DNA of 61,393 nucleotides from Desulfohalobiaceae bacterium S24 (GTDB taxonomy: Bacteria; Desulfobacterota; Desulfovibrionia; Desulfovibrionales; Desulfothermaceae), in the NCBI GenBank assembly GCA_011389765.1, contig JAABTT010000011.1, forward strand, positions 1 to 61,393, given 5' to 3'. The translations under genes were made by a program, and so were the position numbers. Under the pieces are notes generated by a model. It was not told the origin of the DNA. It was given only the letters and a program-made list of their open reading frames with translations, and did not search any database. Below, one piece after another: positions 1-6,898 of the stretch. Within the stretch, counting starts at the first letter, position 1. The number at the start of each line of letters is the position of its first letter.

Positions 1-11
1 GTCAGGTTCAT
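1..11 (-). CDS. Start of an RND-type transporter gene (partial, runs off the window)
   Basis: Only the first codons are present: ATG-AAC-CTG on the minus strand, preceded by a GGAG ribosome site at the end of the adaptor remnant. An N-terminus MNL next to an adaptor fragment is what an inner-membrane RND pump gene would look like, but the identity is inferred from position alone. Confidence 0.35.
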
Positions 12-15
12 CGCC

Positions 16-276
16 TTATTGCTCCTGTTCGCCGGGTTGTCTTTGTCCAGATTCAGCCTTCTCAACGCGCACGGCCGCGCCGTCGGTAATGCTGTTCATT
101 CCGGCCACAACCACCTGATCGCCGGGCTTAAGGCCCTCGACCACCTGAACCCGGCTGCCCTGTTCAATCCCGAGCCGGATCTCCCGCCTTACTACTTTGC
201 CCTCCCGGACCACAAAGAGTACCAGCAGGAGAAAGGGAATCAGGAAAAGTGGCGCACAACCTTTTTTTATGATCAT
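16..276 (-). pseudogene. Internally deleted RND efflux adaptor (membrane fusion protein) remnant
   Basis: The 86-residue product starts with a hydrophobic signal segment (residues 1-22, MIIKKGCAPLFL...) and passes directly into sequence typical of the C-terminal membrane-proximal domain of RND periplasmic adaptors: REGKVVRREIRLG, then GLKPGDQVVVAG and DGAAVRVE. Normal adaptors are about 350-400 residues with hairpin, lipoyl and beta-barrel domains between these ends, all missing here. It is followed by the start of another gene in the same direction at position 11, as expected for an adaptor-pump operon. I read this as an in-frame internal deletion. An assembly collapse is the alternative. 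Confidence 0.6.
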
Positions 277-285
277 TCCACATTC

Positions 286-314
286 TTGACAAACAGGCGG
301 GCATGCAATATTTG
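286..314 (+). promoter_or_regulatory. Sigma-70 type promoter of arsR
   Basis: TTGACA at 286-291 and TATTTG at 309-314 are separated by 17 bp, about 40 bp before the arsR start. The spacer and -10 include an imperfect dyad (CAATATTTG), a possible ArsR operator. It also overlaps the 5' end of the divergent adaptor remnant. Confidence 0.6.
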
Positions 315-355
315 TATTTCCTCTTTTAGCTAAACATACAACAAGCGGAGACGCC

Positions 356-733
356 ATGCACGAACCGCTCTCCATTTTAAAATCCCTGGCCGACGGCAAC
401 AGGCTCCGGGTTGCTGCCGCCTTAATGGACCATGAGGAGCTGTGCGTCTGTCAAATCACTGAGCTGCTCCAGTTGGCAACAGCAACTGTGTCCCGGCATA
501 TGAGCATCCTGCACAACGCGCATGCGGTCCAAAGCCGAAAGCGCGGCCGCTGGGTCTACTACCGACTCACGGCTGCATTTCCTGACCTGCTCCGTCAATG
601 GTTGACCCTGGAGGTGACAGGCTCAGCCCAAATCGCAGAAGATCGCAAAAGCCTGGATACCATCCTCTCCTATGATCCGGAGGAACTGTGCAGGCTGCAG
701 AAACAACGCTCCCAATGCGACACGCGGGAATAG
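356..733 (+). CDS. arsR: ArsR-family metalloregulatory repressor
   Basis: A 125-residue winged-helix repressor of the ArsR/SmtB family. The motif ELCVCQI (residues 28-34) is the arsenite-sensing Cys pair of classical ArsR, located at the start of the recognition region, followed by the helix TATVSRHMSILHNAHAV and the wing RGRWVYYRL. In the family, arsenite binding to these cysteines releases DNA. The start is supported by a GGAG site upstream. It is followed by a repeat-filled gap and then the ACR3 exporter, which it probably controls. The C-terminus has extra cysteines (EELCRLQKQRSQC) whose role is unknown. Confidence 0.9.
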   Translation: MHEPLSILKSLADGNRLRVAAALMDHEELCVCQITELLQLATATVSRHMSILHNAHAVQSRKRGRWVYYRLTAAFPDLLRQWLTLEVTGSAQIAEDRKSLDTILSYDPEELCRLQKQRSQCDTRE

Positions 734-1244
734 CATAACCGTGAACCCAATTCAGACCTCGTACCCCAGTTGTGATGTTTACACTTAACAGCCTTAAATA
801 AATGCATATAATTTACTTGACTTCAAAATTGGACATTCATTTGGTGTCAGGTGTCGGGTGTCAGCGCGGCCGCTGGCTGGACGGACCAGCCAGTTTGATC
901 AATGAAGAAACTATTGGTCGACCACCTCCGTCATTCCGGCGGCTTGTCACGCCGAAGCTCTGAGCGAAGGCGGAAGCCGGAATCCAGATTAAAAATGTAA
1001 GAGCTGGACCCCGGCCTACGCCGGGGTGACGGAGAAATAACAATGAAGTTTCATACGAGGCAAAATCCGCAAACTGAAACCTGAAACCAGACACCTGAAA
1101 CTCCAACAAGGGTGAGTAAAGTAAGATAATGTCCAAAACTTGTACAAATTTTAGCTCTCGGGAAAGAGTTCTGCAATTAAGTGGGGAATGATTTAACCGG
1201 GCGAGCCTGGAACTTTGAAACCGTAAGCGAGGAGGAAGAAAGTT
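734..1244. repeat. Intergenic region with mosaic dispersed repeats
   Basis: No gene is supported. Positions 749-838 are a diverged copy of the repeat at 2632-2873 (AATTCAGACCTCGTA ... AAAATTGGACAT). 888-935 repeats, inverted, the unit near 3130-3180 (CCAGTTTGATCAATGAAG). 1003-1034 is a GC-rich hairpin whose 31 bases are the exact reverse complement of 3045-3075. 1045-1108 recurs inverted at 19388-19452. 1130-1177 is a copy (minus) of the AGAGCTCTTTCC unit found at 2576, 2928 and 50993. Short reading frames here are repeat translations, not genes. Confidence 0.75.
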
Positions 1245-2333
1245 ATGTCCGAGGCCAAAAAACTCCCTTTTCTGGAACGCTTTTTGACCCTGTGGATATT
1301 TCTGGCCATGGCCTTCGGGGTCTCGGTCGGCTATATCTACCCGGCCATCACCGAGGCCATGGACTACGTGACCGTGGGCACGACCAATATGCCCATCGCC
1401 ATCGGCTTGATCTTGATGATGTACCCTCCCCTGGCCAAGGTGCGCTACGAGAAGCTGGGCGAGGTCTTCAAGGATGTCAAGATACTCTCCCTGTCCCTGG
1501 TCCAGAATTGGGTCATCGGCCCCATTCTCATGTTCCTGCTGGCCATCGCCTTTTTATCCGGCCATCACGAATATATGGTCGGCCTGATCATGATCGGACT
1601 GGCCCGCTGCATCGCCATGGTCCTGGTCTGGAACGATCTGGCCAAAGGAGATGCCGAGTATTGCGCCGGACTGGTGGCCTTCAACTCTGTTTTCCAGGTC
1701 CTGTTCTTCTCGGTCTATGCCTGGTTTTTCATCACCATCCTGCCCGGGTGGTTCGGCCTGGAAGGGGCAGTGGTGGATGTGACCATCGGCCAGATCGCGG
1801 AGAGCGTGTTCATCTACCTGGGCATCCCCTTCATCGCCGGGATCGTCTCCCGCATTATCGGCCTGAAGACCAAGGGCGAAGACTGGTACATGCACAAATT
1901 CATTCCCAAGATCAGCCCGATTACCCTGATCGCCCTTTTGTTTACCATCGTGGTCATGTTCTCACTCAAGGGTGAATTCATCGTGCGCCTGCCCCTGGAC
2001 GTGGTCCGCATCGCCATCCCCTTGTGCGTCTACTTCGTGGTCATGTTTTTGATCACCTTTTATATGTCCATGAAGTTCAAGGCCACCTACGAGCAGACCA
2101 CCACCCTGTCCTTTACCGCAGCCTCCAACAATTTCGAGCTGGCCATTGCCGTGGCCATATCTGTGTTCGGCATCAACTCCGGAGAGGCCTTTGCCGCGGT
2201 CATCGGCCCCCTGGTGGAGGTCCCGGTGCTCATCGGCCTGGTCAATGTGGCCCTGTGGCTGAAGCGCAAATACTTTCCCTATGCCCTGGAAACTCCCACC
2301 GGGGTCTGCCATTTGACCTGTGAACCGGAATAA
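1245..2333 (+). CDS. arsB: ACR3-family arsenite efflux permease
   Basis: A 362-residue membrane protein with about ten hydrophobic segments, matching ACR3 (bile/arsenite/riboflavin superfamily) in length and motifs. Cys122 in [19 protein letters not shown] is the conserved TM4 cysteine of ACR3. The family also shows [16 protein letters not shown] and [13 protein letters not shown] near the C-terminus, both present. It exports As(OH)3 (and often antimonite) driven by the proton gradient. Start ATG 1245 is preceded by GAGGAGGAAG. The C-terminal tail overlaps the thioredoxin-like remnant. Symbol used in the broad sense; acr3 is equally valid. Confidence 0.93.
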   Translation: MSEAKKLPFLERFLTLWIFLAMAFGVSVGYIYPAITEAMDYVTVGTTNMPIAIGLILMMYPPLAKVRYEKLGEVFKDVKILSLSLVQNWVIGPILMFLLAIAFLSGHHEYMVGLIMIGLARCIAMVLVWNDLAKGDAEYCAGLVAFNSVFQVLFFSVYAWFFITILPGWFGLEGAVVDVTIGQIAESVFIYLGIPFIAGIVSRIIGLKTKGEDWYMHKFIPKISPITLIALLFTIVVMFSLKGEFIVRLPLDVVRIAIPLCVYFVVMFLITFYMSMKFKATYEQTTTLSFTAASNNFELAIAVAISVFGINSGEAFAAVIGPLVEVPVLIGLVNVALWLKRKYFPYALETPTGVCHLTCEPE

Positions 2334-2523
2334 GGAGCAGATATTTCAGTCCTTGTCCGAACTGAATTTGACTGCTGACGTGGAACATGTCCGGGACGTC
2401 AAGGAAATTGCCAAAGCCGGAATTATGGGCTCGCCCGGTTTGATGATCAACGGAGAAGTTGTTGCCGTGGGCAAGGTTCCCGGCAAGGAAAAGCTCAAGA
2501 GTATGCTTCAGAAAGAGTCATAG
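2320..2523 (+). pseudogene. Thioredoxin-like (redox-active disulfide protein 2 type) remnant lacking the CxxC
   Basis: The 67 residues starting at GTG 2320 match the second half of the small Thioredoxin_3 fold: ELNLTADVEHVRDVKEIAKAGIMGSPGLMINGEVVAVGKVP. Full proteins of this family (about 77 residues) begin with a strand and a GxGCxxC motif; here that part is absent and the reading frame overlaps the 3' end of the arsenite exporter by 14 bp. The codon before the open segment is TGA at 2314-2316. Such proteins are often encoded next to ACR3, so a deletion that fused the two genes is the simplest reading. Without the cysteines it cannot do thiol-disulfide exchange. Confidence 0.6.
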
Positions 2524-2527
2524 GAGC

Positions 2528-2570
2528 AACCTCCCTTCCCTGACACTCCCAAGGGAAGGGAGGTTGTATT
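2528..2570 (+). terminator. Hairpin terminator after the ars genes
   Basis: A perfect 13-bp stem, AACCTCCCTTCCC (2528-2540) with GGGAAGGGAGGTT (2553-2565), lies 5 bp after the stop codon. The T-tract is weak (GTATT). Confidence 0.7.
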
Positions 2571-2575
2571 CAACC

Positions 2576-2975
2576 TCAGAGCTCTTTCCAGTGAGCTGAA
2601 ATTTATATGAATTTTTGGACACTTTATTGTGAATTCAGACTTCGTATCAGCGTTTTGACATTTAAGTTTAACAGTTTAAAATTATTTCATATATTTTTAA
2701 TGACTTTAAAATTGGACATAAACTCGAAATTCGAAGCACGAAATTCGAAACAAATTTCAAATGACAAAAATTCGAAATTCAAAACGTCAGAGGTTGTCTA
2801 ACTTTAACCATTATAATCTATTTGGGATTTGTTACCTGTCTTCGTTTGAAAATTTTGAAAATTTGAATTTCGTGCTTGTTTCGGATTTCGAATTTCGTGC
2901 TTCGAATTTATCATAACCTGATATTTGTCCAAAAAAATATCCAAATTTTGGAGTACGGGAAAGAGTTCTGGAATT
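2576..2975. repeat. Non-autonomous MITE-like repeat with inverted ends
   Basis: The left end (2576-2620, CAGAGCTCTTTCC ... TTTTTGGACAC) reappears as an inverted copy at the right end (2928-2973, GTCCAAAAAAATATCC ... GGGAAAGAGTTCTGG). Between them is a 240-bp core (2632-2873) that recurs at 61152-61393. The core contains nested CGAAATTCGAAGCACG-type short inverted repeats. There is no transposase gene. The structure suggests a mobile or formerly mobile non-coding element. Confidence 0.6.
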
Positions 2976-3330
2976 ATTTGCAAATCGAGGTTTCAGGTGT
3001 CAGCCCTGCCTCTGGCAAAGCTCGTATGAAACTTGATTTTCTTTCTCCGTCACCCCGGCGTAGGCCGGGGTCCAGCTTTTTCAGTCTGGATTCCGGCTCC
3101 CGGATCGGGGTCCGGGACAGGCCCCGCCGGAATGACGGAGGGGGTGATCAAAAGTTTCTTCACTGATCAAACTGGCAGTCGTAGATTTCAAGAACAGCGA
3201 TCGAAGAGCTTTTAAGTGAATTATAATAAATATCAAAAAGATATATGTCAGCCCTGCCAGCGGCCGCGCTGACACCTGACACCTGTGAAATGTCCAATTT
3301 TGCAGTCAAATCAATTATTTTAAGCAGTCT
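2976..3330. repeat. Further mosaic repeat units (REP-like hairpins)
   Basis: 3045-3075 is a palindromic hairpin (CACCCCGGCGTAGGCCGGGG) identical in reverse complement to 1003-1034. 3098-3117 is a second GC palindrome of the CCGGATCGGGGTCCGG type that recurs near 12600 and 60990. 3163-3255 (TGATCAAACTGGCAGTCGTA ... ATATGTCAGCCCTGCC) recurs at 49023-49122 and inverted around 60833-60940. No gene is supported in this stretch. Confidence 0.7.
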
Positions 3331-3351
3331 ACCCCGGAGCCGGGAGTCATG

Positions 3352-3418
3352 ACTATAATAATATGCATATCTTGACAAAATACATAATTTGTCTATTATT
3401 ATAGTTATGGATAGACAA
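3352..3418 (+). promoter_or_regulatory. hipBA promoter with nested operator dyads
   Basis: TTGACA (3372-3377) and TATTAT (3394-3399) with a 16-bp spacer form a strong promoter. Two inverted repeats surround it: ACTATAATAATA (3352-3363) with TATTATTATAGT (3394-3405), and TTGTCTAT (3389-3396) with ATAGACAA (3411-3418). This is the arrangement expected for HipB dimers repressing their own operon. The likely transcription start coincides with the ATG at 3407. Confidence 0.7.
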
Positions 3419-3655
3419 GAAATTGGCGAAAAGATCGCGTTGCTGCGCAAACAAAAAGGCTGGACTCAGACCCGGATGGCCGAAAAAATCGGTGTTTCCA
3501 GAGCATTTGTGTGCAATCTGGAACGGGGGACAGGGGGTGATCCCGGCATACGAAAAGTGCTTGCTATACTGGCTCTTTTTTCCAAAACATTGGAGATAAA
3601 AGAAGCTGCTGAGCCCCCAACACTCGACGATTTGCTTGAGGAGCAATCCTTGTGA
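3407..3655 (+). CDS. hipB: HipB-like antitoxin, Xre-family helix-turn-helix
   Basis: The 82-residue protein is a single Xre HTH domain: IGEKIALLRKQKGWTQTRMAEKIGVSRAFVCNLERG, followed by a short acidic C-terminus. HipB antitoxins bind HipA and repress the operon. I chose ATG 3407; a TTG at 3389 in frame would add six residues but lies inside the promoter, whose predicted start site is at about 3406, so the mRNA may be leaderless. It overlaps hipA by 4 bp (GTGA), indicating translational coupling. Confidence 0.85.
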   Translation: MDRQEIGEKIALLRKQKGWTQTRMAEKIGVSRAFVCNLERGTGGDPGIRKVLAILALFSKTLEIKEAAEPPTLDDLLEEQSL

Positions 3656-4848
3656 TCCTTGTTTTTGCAGACGGTATCCATGCAGGGGCCTTGGACAAGG
3701 ATGAAAAAAAACCGTACTATGTGTTCACCTACCACCCGGAAGCTGACCAGGAGCAATCGGTTTCCCTGACCATGCCTGTCCGCCACAAAAGCTACGTCTC
3801 CCCTATTGGTTCTTTGCATCCCATCTTTGACATGAACCTGCCCGAGGGTTTCCTGCGCAACTATCTGATGAAGGCCGTTCCAAATTGTGACGATCTTAAG
3901 CTCTTGGAAGTCACAGGGCCGTCACAAATTGGCCGACTACTGTATCAAAGTGGGGAACAGATCAGCAAAAAAAGTATCCCCGAGTATAGCATCAACGACA
4001 TTCTTGCATTTGACGGGGCCGGGGATCTGTTTCAGGAGCTCTTGGAAATGTATGCAGCCGCTTCCGGTGTTTCAGGGGTGCAGCCCAAGGTCTTGGTCCG
4101 GGACCCGGTGAATACGAAAATGAGTCCTGATCACAAGCTTGCTGTCCGGGCGACAACCCACATCGTCAAAACCTGGGACGCAAAATATCCTCATCTGGCC
4201 TACAACGAGCATTTTTGCCTGCTGGCCGCCAAATATGCAGGCCTTTCTACCCCGTATTGGGAAGTCTCCAGGAACGGCAAATTTCTGGTGGTTGAACGCT
4301 TCGATCTTACGGAAGAAAACCGGTACCTGGGCTTTGAGGATTTCTGTGTCCTGGCCGGACTTCCAAGTTCCAAGAAATACCATGGCAGCTACGAGCAGCT
4401 AACCAAGGTGCTGACAAATTTCTGCTTCCGTGAGCACATAGGGACATACCTGGCTGACCTATTCAAAATGATTGCCTTAAGCGTTGTTTTGCGCAATGGA
4501 GACGCACACCGGAAGAACTTCTGCCTTTTGTACGACAAACCGACATCCAGGCGAGGCAAGCTTGCACCCGCATTCGACATCGTGACCACCACGGCCTACC
4601 TTCCCAATGACGCAATGGCTCTAACCATGGAAGGCTCAAAAAGATGGCCGACAAAAAAACGGCTTTTGCGTTTGGCCACAAATCACTGTGGCCTGCAACA
4701 TAAGCAGGCCATCAAGATTCTGGAAGAAATCAAAGAAGGTACGAGGAAGGCCCAAACGGAGCTTACGTACGGCATCAAATACTTGAAAGGCTTTTCTGAA
4801 ATCGGCCCCAAAATGTCCGACCAATGGGAGCTGGGTTTGGGCTTATGA
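3652..4848 (+). CDS. hipA: HipA-like serine/threonine kinase toxin
   Basis: The 398-residue protein matches HipA kinases in length and layout. An N-terminal couple_hipA-like part (to about residue 110) contains HPIFDMNLPEGFLRNYLM. The glycine-rich segment SGVSGVQPKVLV (138-149) corresponds to the ATP-binding and autophosphorylation loop of E. coli HipA. The catalytic loop is NGDAHRKNF (282-290), and D309 in APAFDIV is the metal-binding aspartate. E. coli HipA phosphorylates glutamyl-tRNA synthetase and causes persistence; the target here is not known. The start GTG overlaps the hipB stop codon. All key kinase residues appear intact, so the toxin is probably active. Confidence 0.9.
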   Translation: MILVFADGIHAGALDKDEKKPYYVFTYHPEADQEQSVSLTMPVRHKSYVSPIGSLHPIFDMNLPEGFLRNYLMKAVPNCDDLKLLEVTGPSQIGRLLYQSGEQISKKSIPEYSINDILAFDGAGDLFQELLEMYAAASGVSGVQPKVLVRDPVNTKMSPDHKLAVRATTHIVKTWDAKYPHLAYNEHFCLLAAKYAGLSTPYWEVSRNGKFLVVERFDLTEENRYLGFEDFCVLAGLPSSKKYHGSYEQLTKVLTNFCFREHIGTYLADLFKMIALSVVLRNGDAHRKNFCLLYDKPTSRRGKLAPAFDIVTTTAYLPNDAMALTMEGSKRWPTKKRLLRLATNHCGLQHKQAIKILEEIKEGTRKAQTELTYGIKYLKGFSEIGPKMSDQWELGLGL

Positions 4849-4960
4849 TGGTCAACTAAAACTATGAAATTGCCAATCCATGAACAGAGCACCCTGAGTC
4901 AGGGAAGCGTTTTTACGATCAATCTTCCTTTCCCTCGTGAAACGTATTCAGGAACTTAGT

Positions 4961-5821
4961 TCATGTATTGAAAAAACGGGGTACGCAGATTTTCAGCTTC
5001 CGCTTGTATCTGTGTACAAAGTCGGTCCAGAGGGTTCTGTTGTCCTGCGCACGGGCGGCTCGATACAGGCGATGTTTTAATTCAGTTGTCGAACTGCCCA
5101 GAGGGTCTGATAAATAGGTCTGAAAAAAGGCATCCACAAGGCTCGAACATCCAAAGAGAAACGGAAGTTTGAGCAGAGTTCCCAGGTCTTTGCTTTGGGC
5201 TCTGCAGGCCCTTCTATTGTTGAAGGCAAAGTAGGCGTAGGGCATATCCAGCAGTCGTATCCGAGACTCTTGAAGTGGCGTGTTTTCTTTGATCAGTATA
5301 TTTCGGGTGCTTGAGCTGTACATAAAATAATTCCGGCTATGGAGTCTGCGGAATATTATGCCCAGTTCCGTAAAAATTTTTTGTAAAGACGGATCATTGT
5401 GCCAGTTTCCGGACTCTTGCAATCTTTTTTTGAGATTGACCGAGTTCTCGACGAACTTGGTAATCACAAAACAGGAATTGACTGTTTTCAGTATGGAGCG
5501 CTGTGATCCATAGGCCACAGGCTTGACGGCTGGAATACCAAGCTTTTGGCAGACCTTCAGATTGTGATACTCGCGCTTGGCTTTTGCAGGCCACCAGGTT
5601 CGAATGTTTCCTTTGCCGTACCGGTACTCCTTGAAGACAAATTTCTGGCTCAAACCATCCTGGCTGAGTTCCCGGAGGACAACCCGAACGTGATCTTTGT
5701 CTTTAAAAACAATTCCAGATTCCTTTAGGAAATCCTGGTATCGGAGAAAATGCCGAGAATCAAAAAAGCCTGCAAACTGCTCATTGATGTGGTATACACT
5801 CGATTTATCCGATTGAATCAT
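4961..5821 (-). CDS. WaaP/Kdo-kinase-like lipopolysaccharide kinase family protein, atypical active site
   Basis: The 286-residue product resembles LPS core heptose/Kdo kinases: a beta-strand lysine in KFVFKEYRYG, then the helix AKREYHNLKVCQKLGIPAVKPVAYG, the late segment LHSRNYFMYSSSTRNILI, and LLDMPYAYF, where D would be the metal ligand. In WaaP-type kinases the catalytic loop has HxD before the NILL-like strand; here the aspartate position reads Ser/Thr (YSSSTRNILI). The protein may therefore be a pseudokinase or use a different base. Its start overlaps the upstream methyltransferase stop (ATGA), so the two are co-translated and probably act together on a cell-surface glycan. Confidence 0.65.
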   Translation of the reverse strand: MIQSDKSSVYHINEQFAGFFDSRHFLRYQDFLKESGIVFKDKDHVRVVLRELSQDGLSQKFVFKEYRYGKGNIRTWWPAKAKREYHNLKVCQKLGIPAVKPVAYGSQRSILKTVNSCFVITKFVENSVNLKKRLQESGNWHNDPSLQKIFTELGIIFRRLHSRNYFMYSSSTRNILIKENTPLQESRIRLLDMPYAYFAFNNRRACRAQSKDLGTLLKLPFLFGCSSLVDAFFQTYLSDPLGSSTTELKHRLYRAARAQDNRTLWTDFVHRYKRKLKICVPRFFNT

Positions 5822-6483
5822 GATAAGGACTCTCTTCTTCGTAAAATCGAATAGCGGTGAAGCGAAAACAATCGCGACAATGGAATCGATTCAACCACTT
5901 CGAAGCCTGCTGCATCGGCCGTCTCTTTGACCTCTTTTGCTTTCAGGGTCCATTTGGATCTTTTGGGATAGACCCGGCGCCTGATTTCCCGGAGCCTGTT
6001 TTTCAGCGAAGCATGGTCGGCATAGGTGAAGATCACCCAGCAGCGAGAAACCCGGGTTATTTCACGGAGGTACTGCAATCTTTCCTCATGGTCGCGGATA
6101 TGGTGACAGAGTCGGACAGAAAGAACCAAGTCGAATGACCGGTCCTCGAAATGGAGATCTAAGGCATCATTTTGCACATATTGCGCCGCGACAGAACCTG
6201 ATGCTTCGTGATAGCGGCGAGCACTTTGCAGCATGAATTCACTGTAATCGCTTTCAACGACATGGGGAGCCACGGTATGTAAAATTGGGAATAAGCGTCC
6301 ATAACCACAGGGAATATCCAATGCTGTCTCAATATTCCCAGGCGATAGACGTGTGAAGAGTTTTTGAAGCAGGCGCTGCTCGGTCCGGTTGTTGGTCCGC
6401 TCCCGCCAATGCCGTTCAAATTTTCCTTGATAACTATCGGCGCCTTCTTGGCTGTTGTAACGTCTCAGTATTTTTTCATCCAT
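5818..6483 (-). CDS. Class I SAM-dependent methyltransferase
   Basis: The 221-residue protein has a Rossmann methyltransferase pattern: motif I ALDIPCGYGRLFPIL (about residues 74-88), an acidic motif II (VVESDYSEFML), and the FDLVLSVRLCHHI segment typical of the methyltransf_11 group. The C-terminus (TLKAKEVKETADAAGFEVVESIPLSRLFS) resembles quinone/small-molecule methyltransferases in fold only. The substrate is not identifiable. It overlaps the downstream WaaP-like gene by four bases, which suggests methylation of a lipid or sugar intermediate in the same pathway. Confidence 0.75.
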   Translation of the reverse strand: MDEKILRRYNSQEGADSYQGKFERHWRERTNNRTEQRLLQKLFTRLSPGNIETALDIPCGYGRLFPILHTVAPHVVESDYSEFMLQSARRYHEASGSVAAQYVQNDALDLHFEDRSFDLVLSVRLCHHIRDHEERLQYLREITRVSRCWVIFTYADHASLKNRLREIRRRVYPKRSKWTLKAKEVKETADAAGFEVVESIPLSRLFSLHRYSILRRRESLS

Positions 6484-6808
6484 ACAACTTGGTCCTCCTA
6501 AAAAGAGATGGTCTTGGCATCAAGGACTTCCCTTTATTGAATGCTTCAAGGATTGCTGCCATGATTGGTCGTGCTTTCGTGGACAGTGAACTTTAAACAG
6601 CAAAACATGATGACAGCCTTACCTGAACATTACGTGTTGGTAATATTCTCATTTCACTGGCCCACATCGGTGTTGAAAAAGTGTGTGGGATATTTGCATT
6701 CAGCTATGATGAACATTCACTCGAACCGGACAGGCGGATCACTTTGATTCAGAGCTATTTACAGTACCTTAAAATTTGAAGTCATATTTGGGCATCCATT
6801 TTACCGGC
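6484..6808. other. Intergenic region between divergent genes
   Basis: No convincing gene, repeat or RNA is seen. A 60-codon open frame at 6565-6747 lacks a ribosome site and coding character. Confidence 0.5.
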
Positions 6809-6837
6809 TTGACAAAATGACGCCCCTCCTTGATTAT
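6809..6837 (+). promoter_or_regulatory. Promoter of the UPF0182 gene
   Basis: TTGACA (6809-6814) and GATTAT (6832-6837) with a 17-bp spacer. A start site near 6844 supports translation from ATG 6899 and not from the upstream in-frame ATT/ATA codons. Confidence 0.5.
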
Positions 6838-6898
6838 AAGGGAAAAACAACGAGGCCCAGAAATATTCAACCGCCACCAATTGAAAAAGGTATACCTC

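Noticed and set aside
861-1136. Open frame with HPGVGRGP-like translation
   Set aside because: It is the translation of the dispersed REP-like repeat; the same peptide arises at other copies of the repeat.
2281-2523. Selenocysteine (TGA 2314) in the thioredoxin-like gene
   Set aside because: ATG 2281 has no ribosome site, the UGA is off by one from the family Cys, the second Cys is missing, and no suitable hairpin follows.
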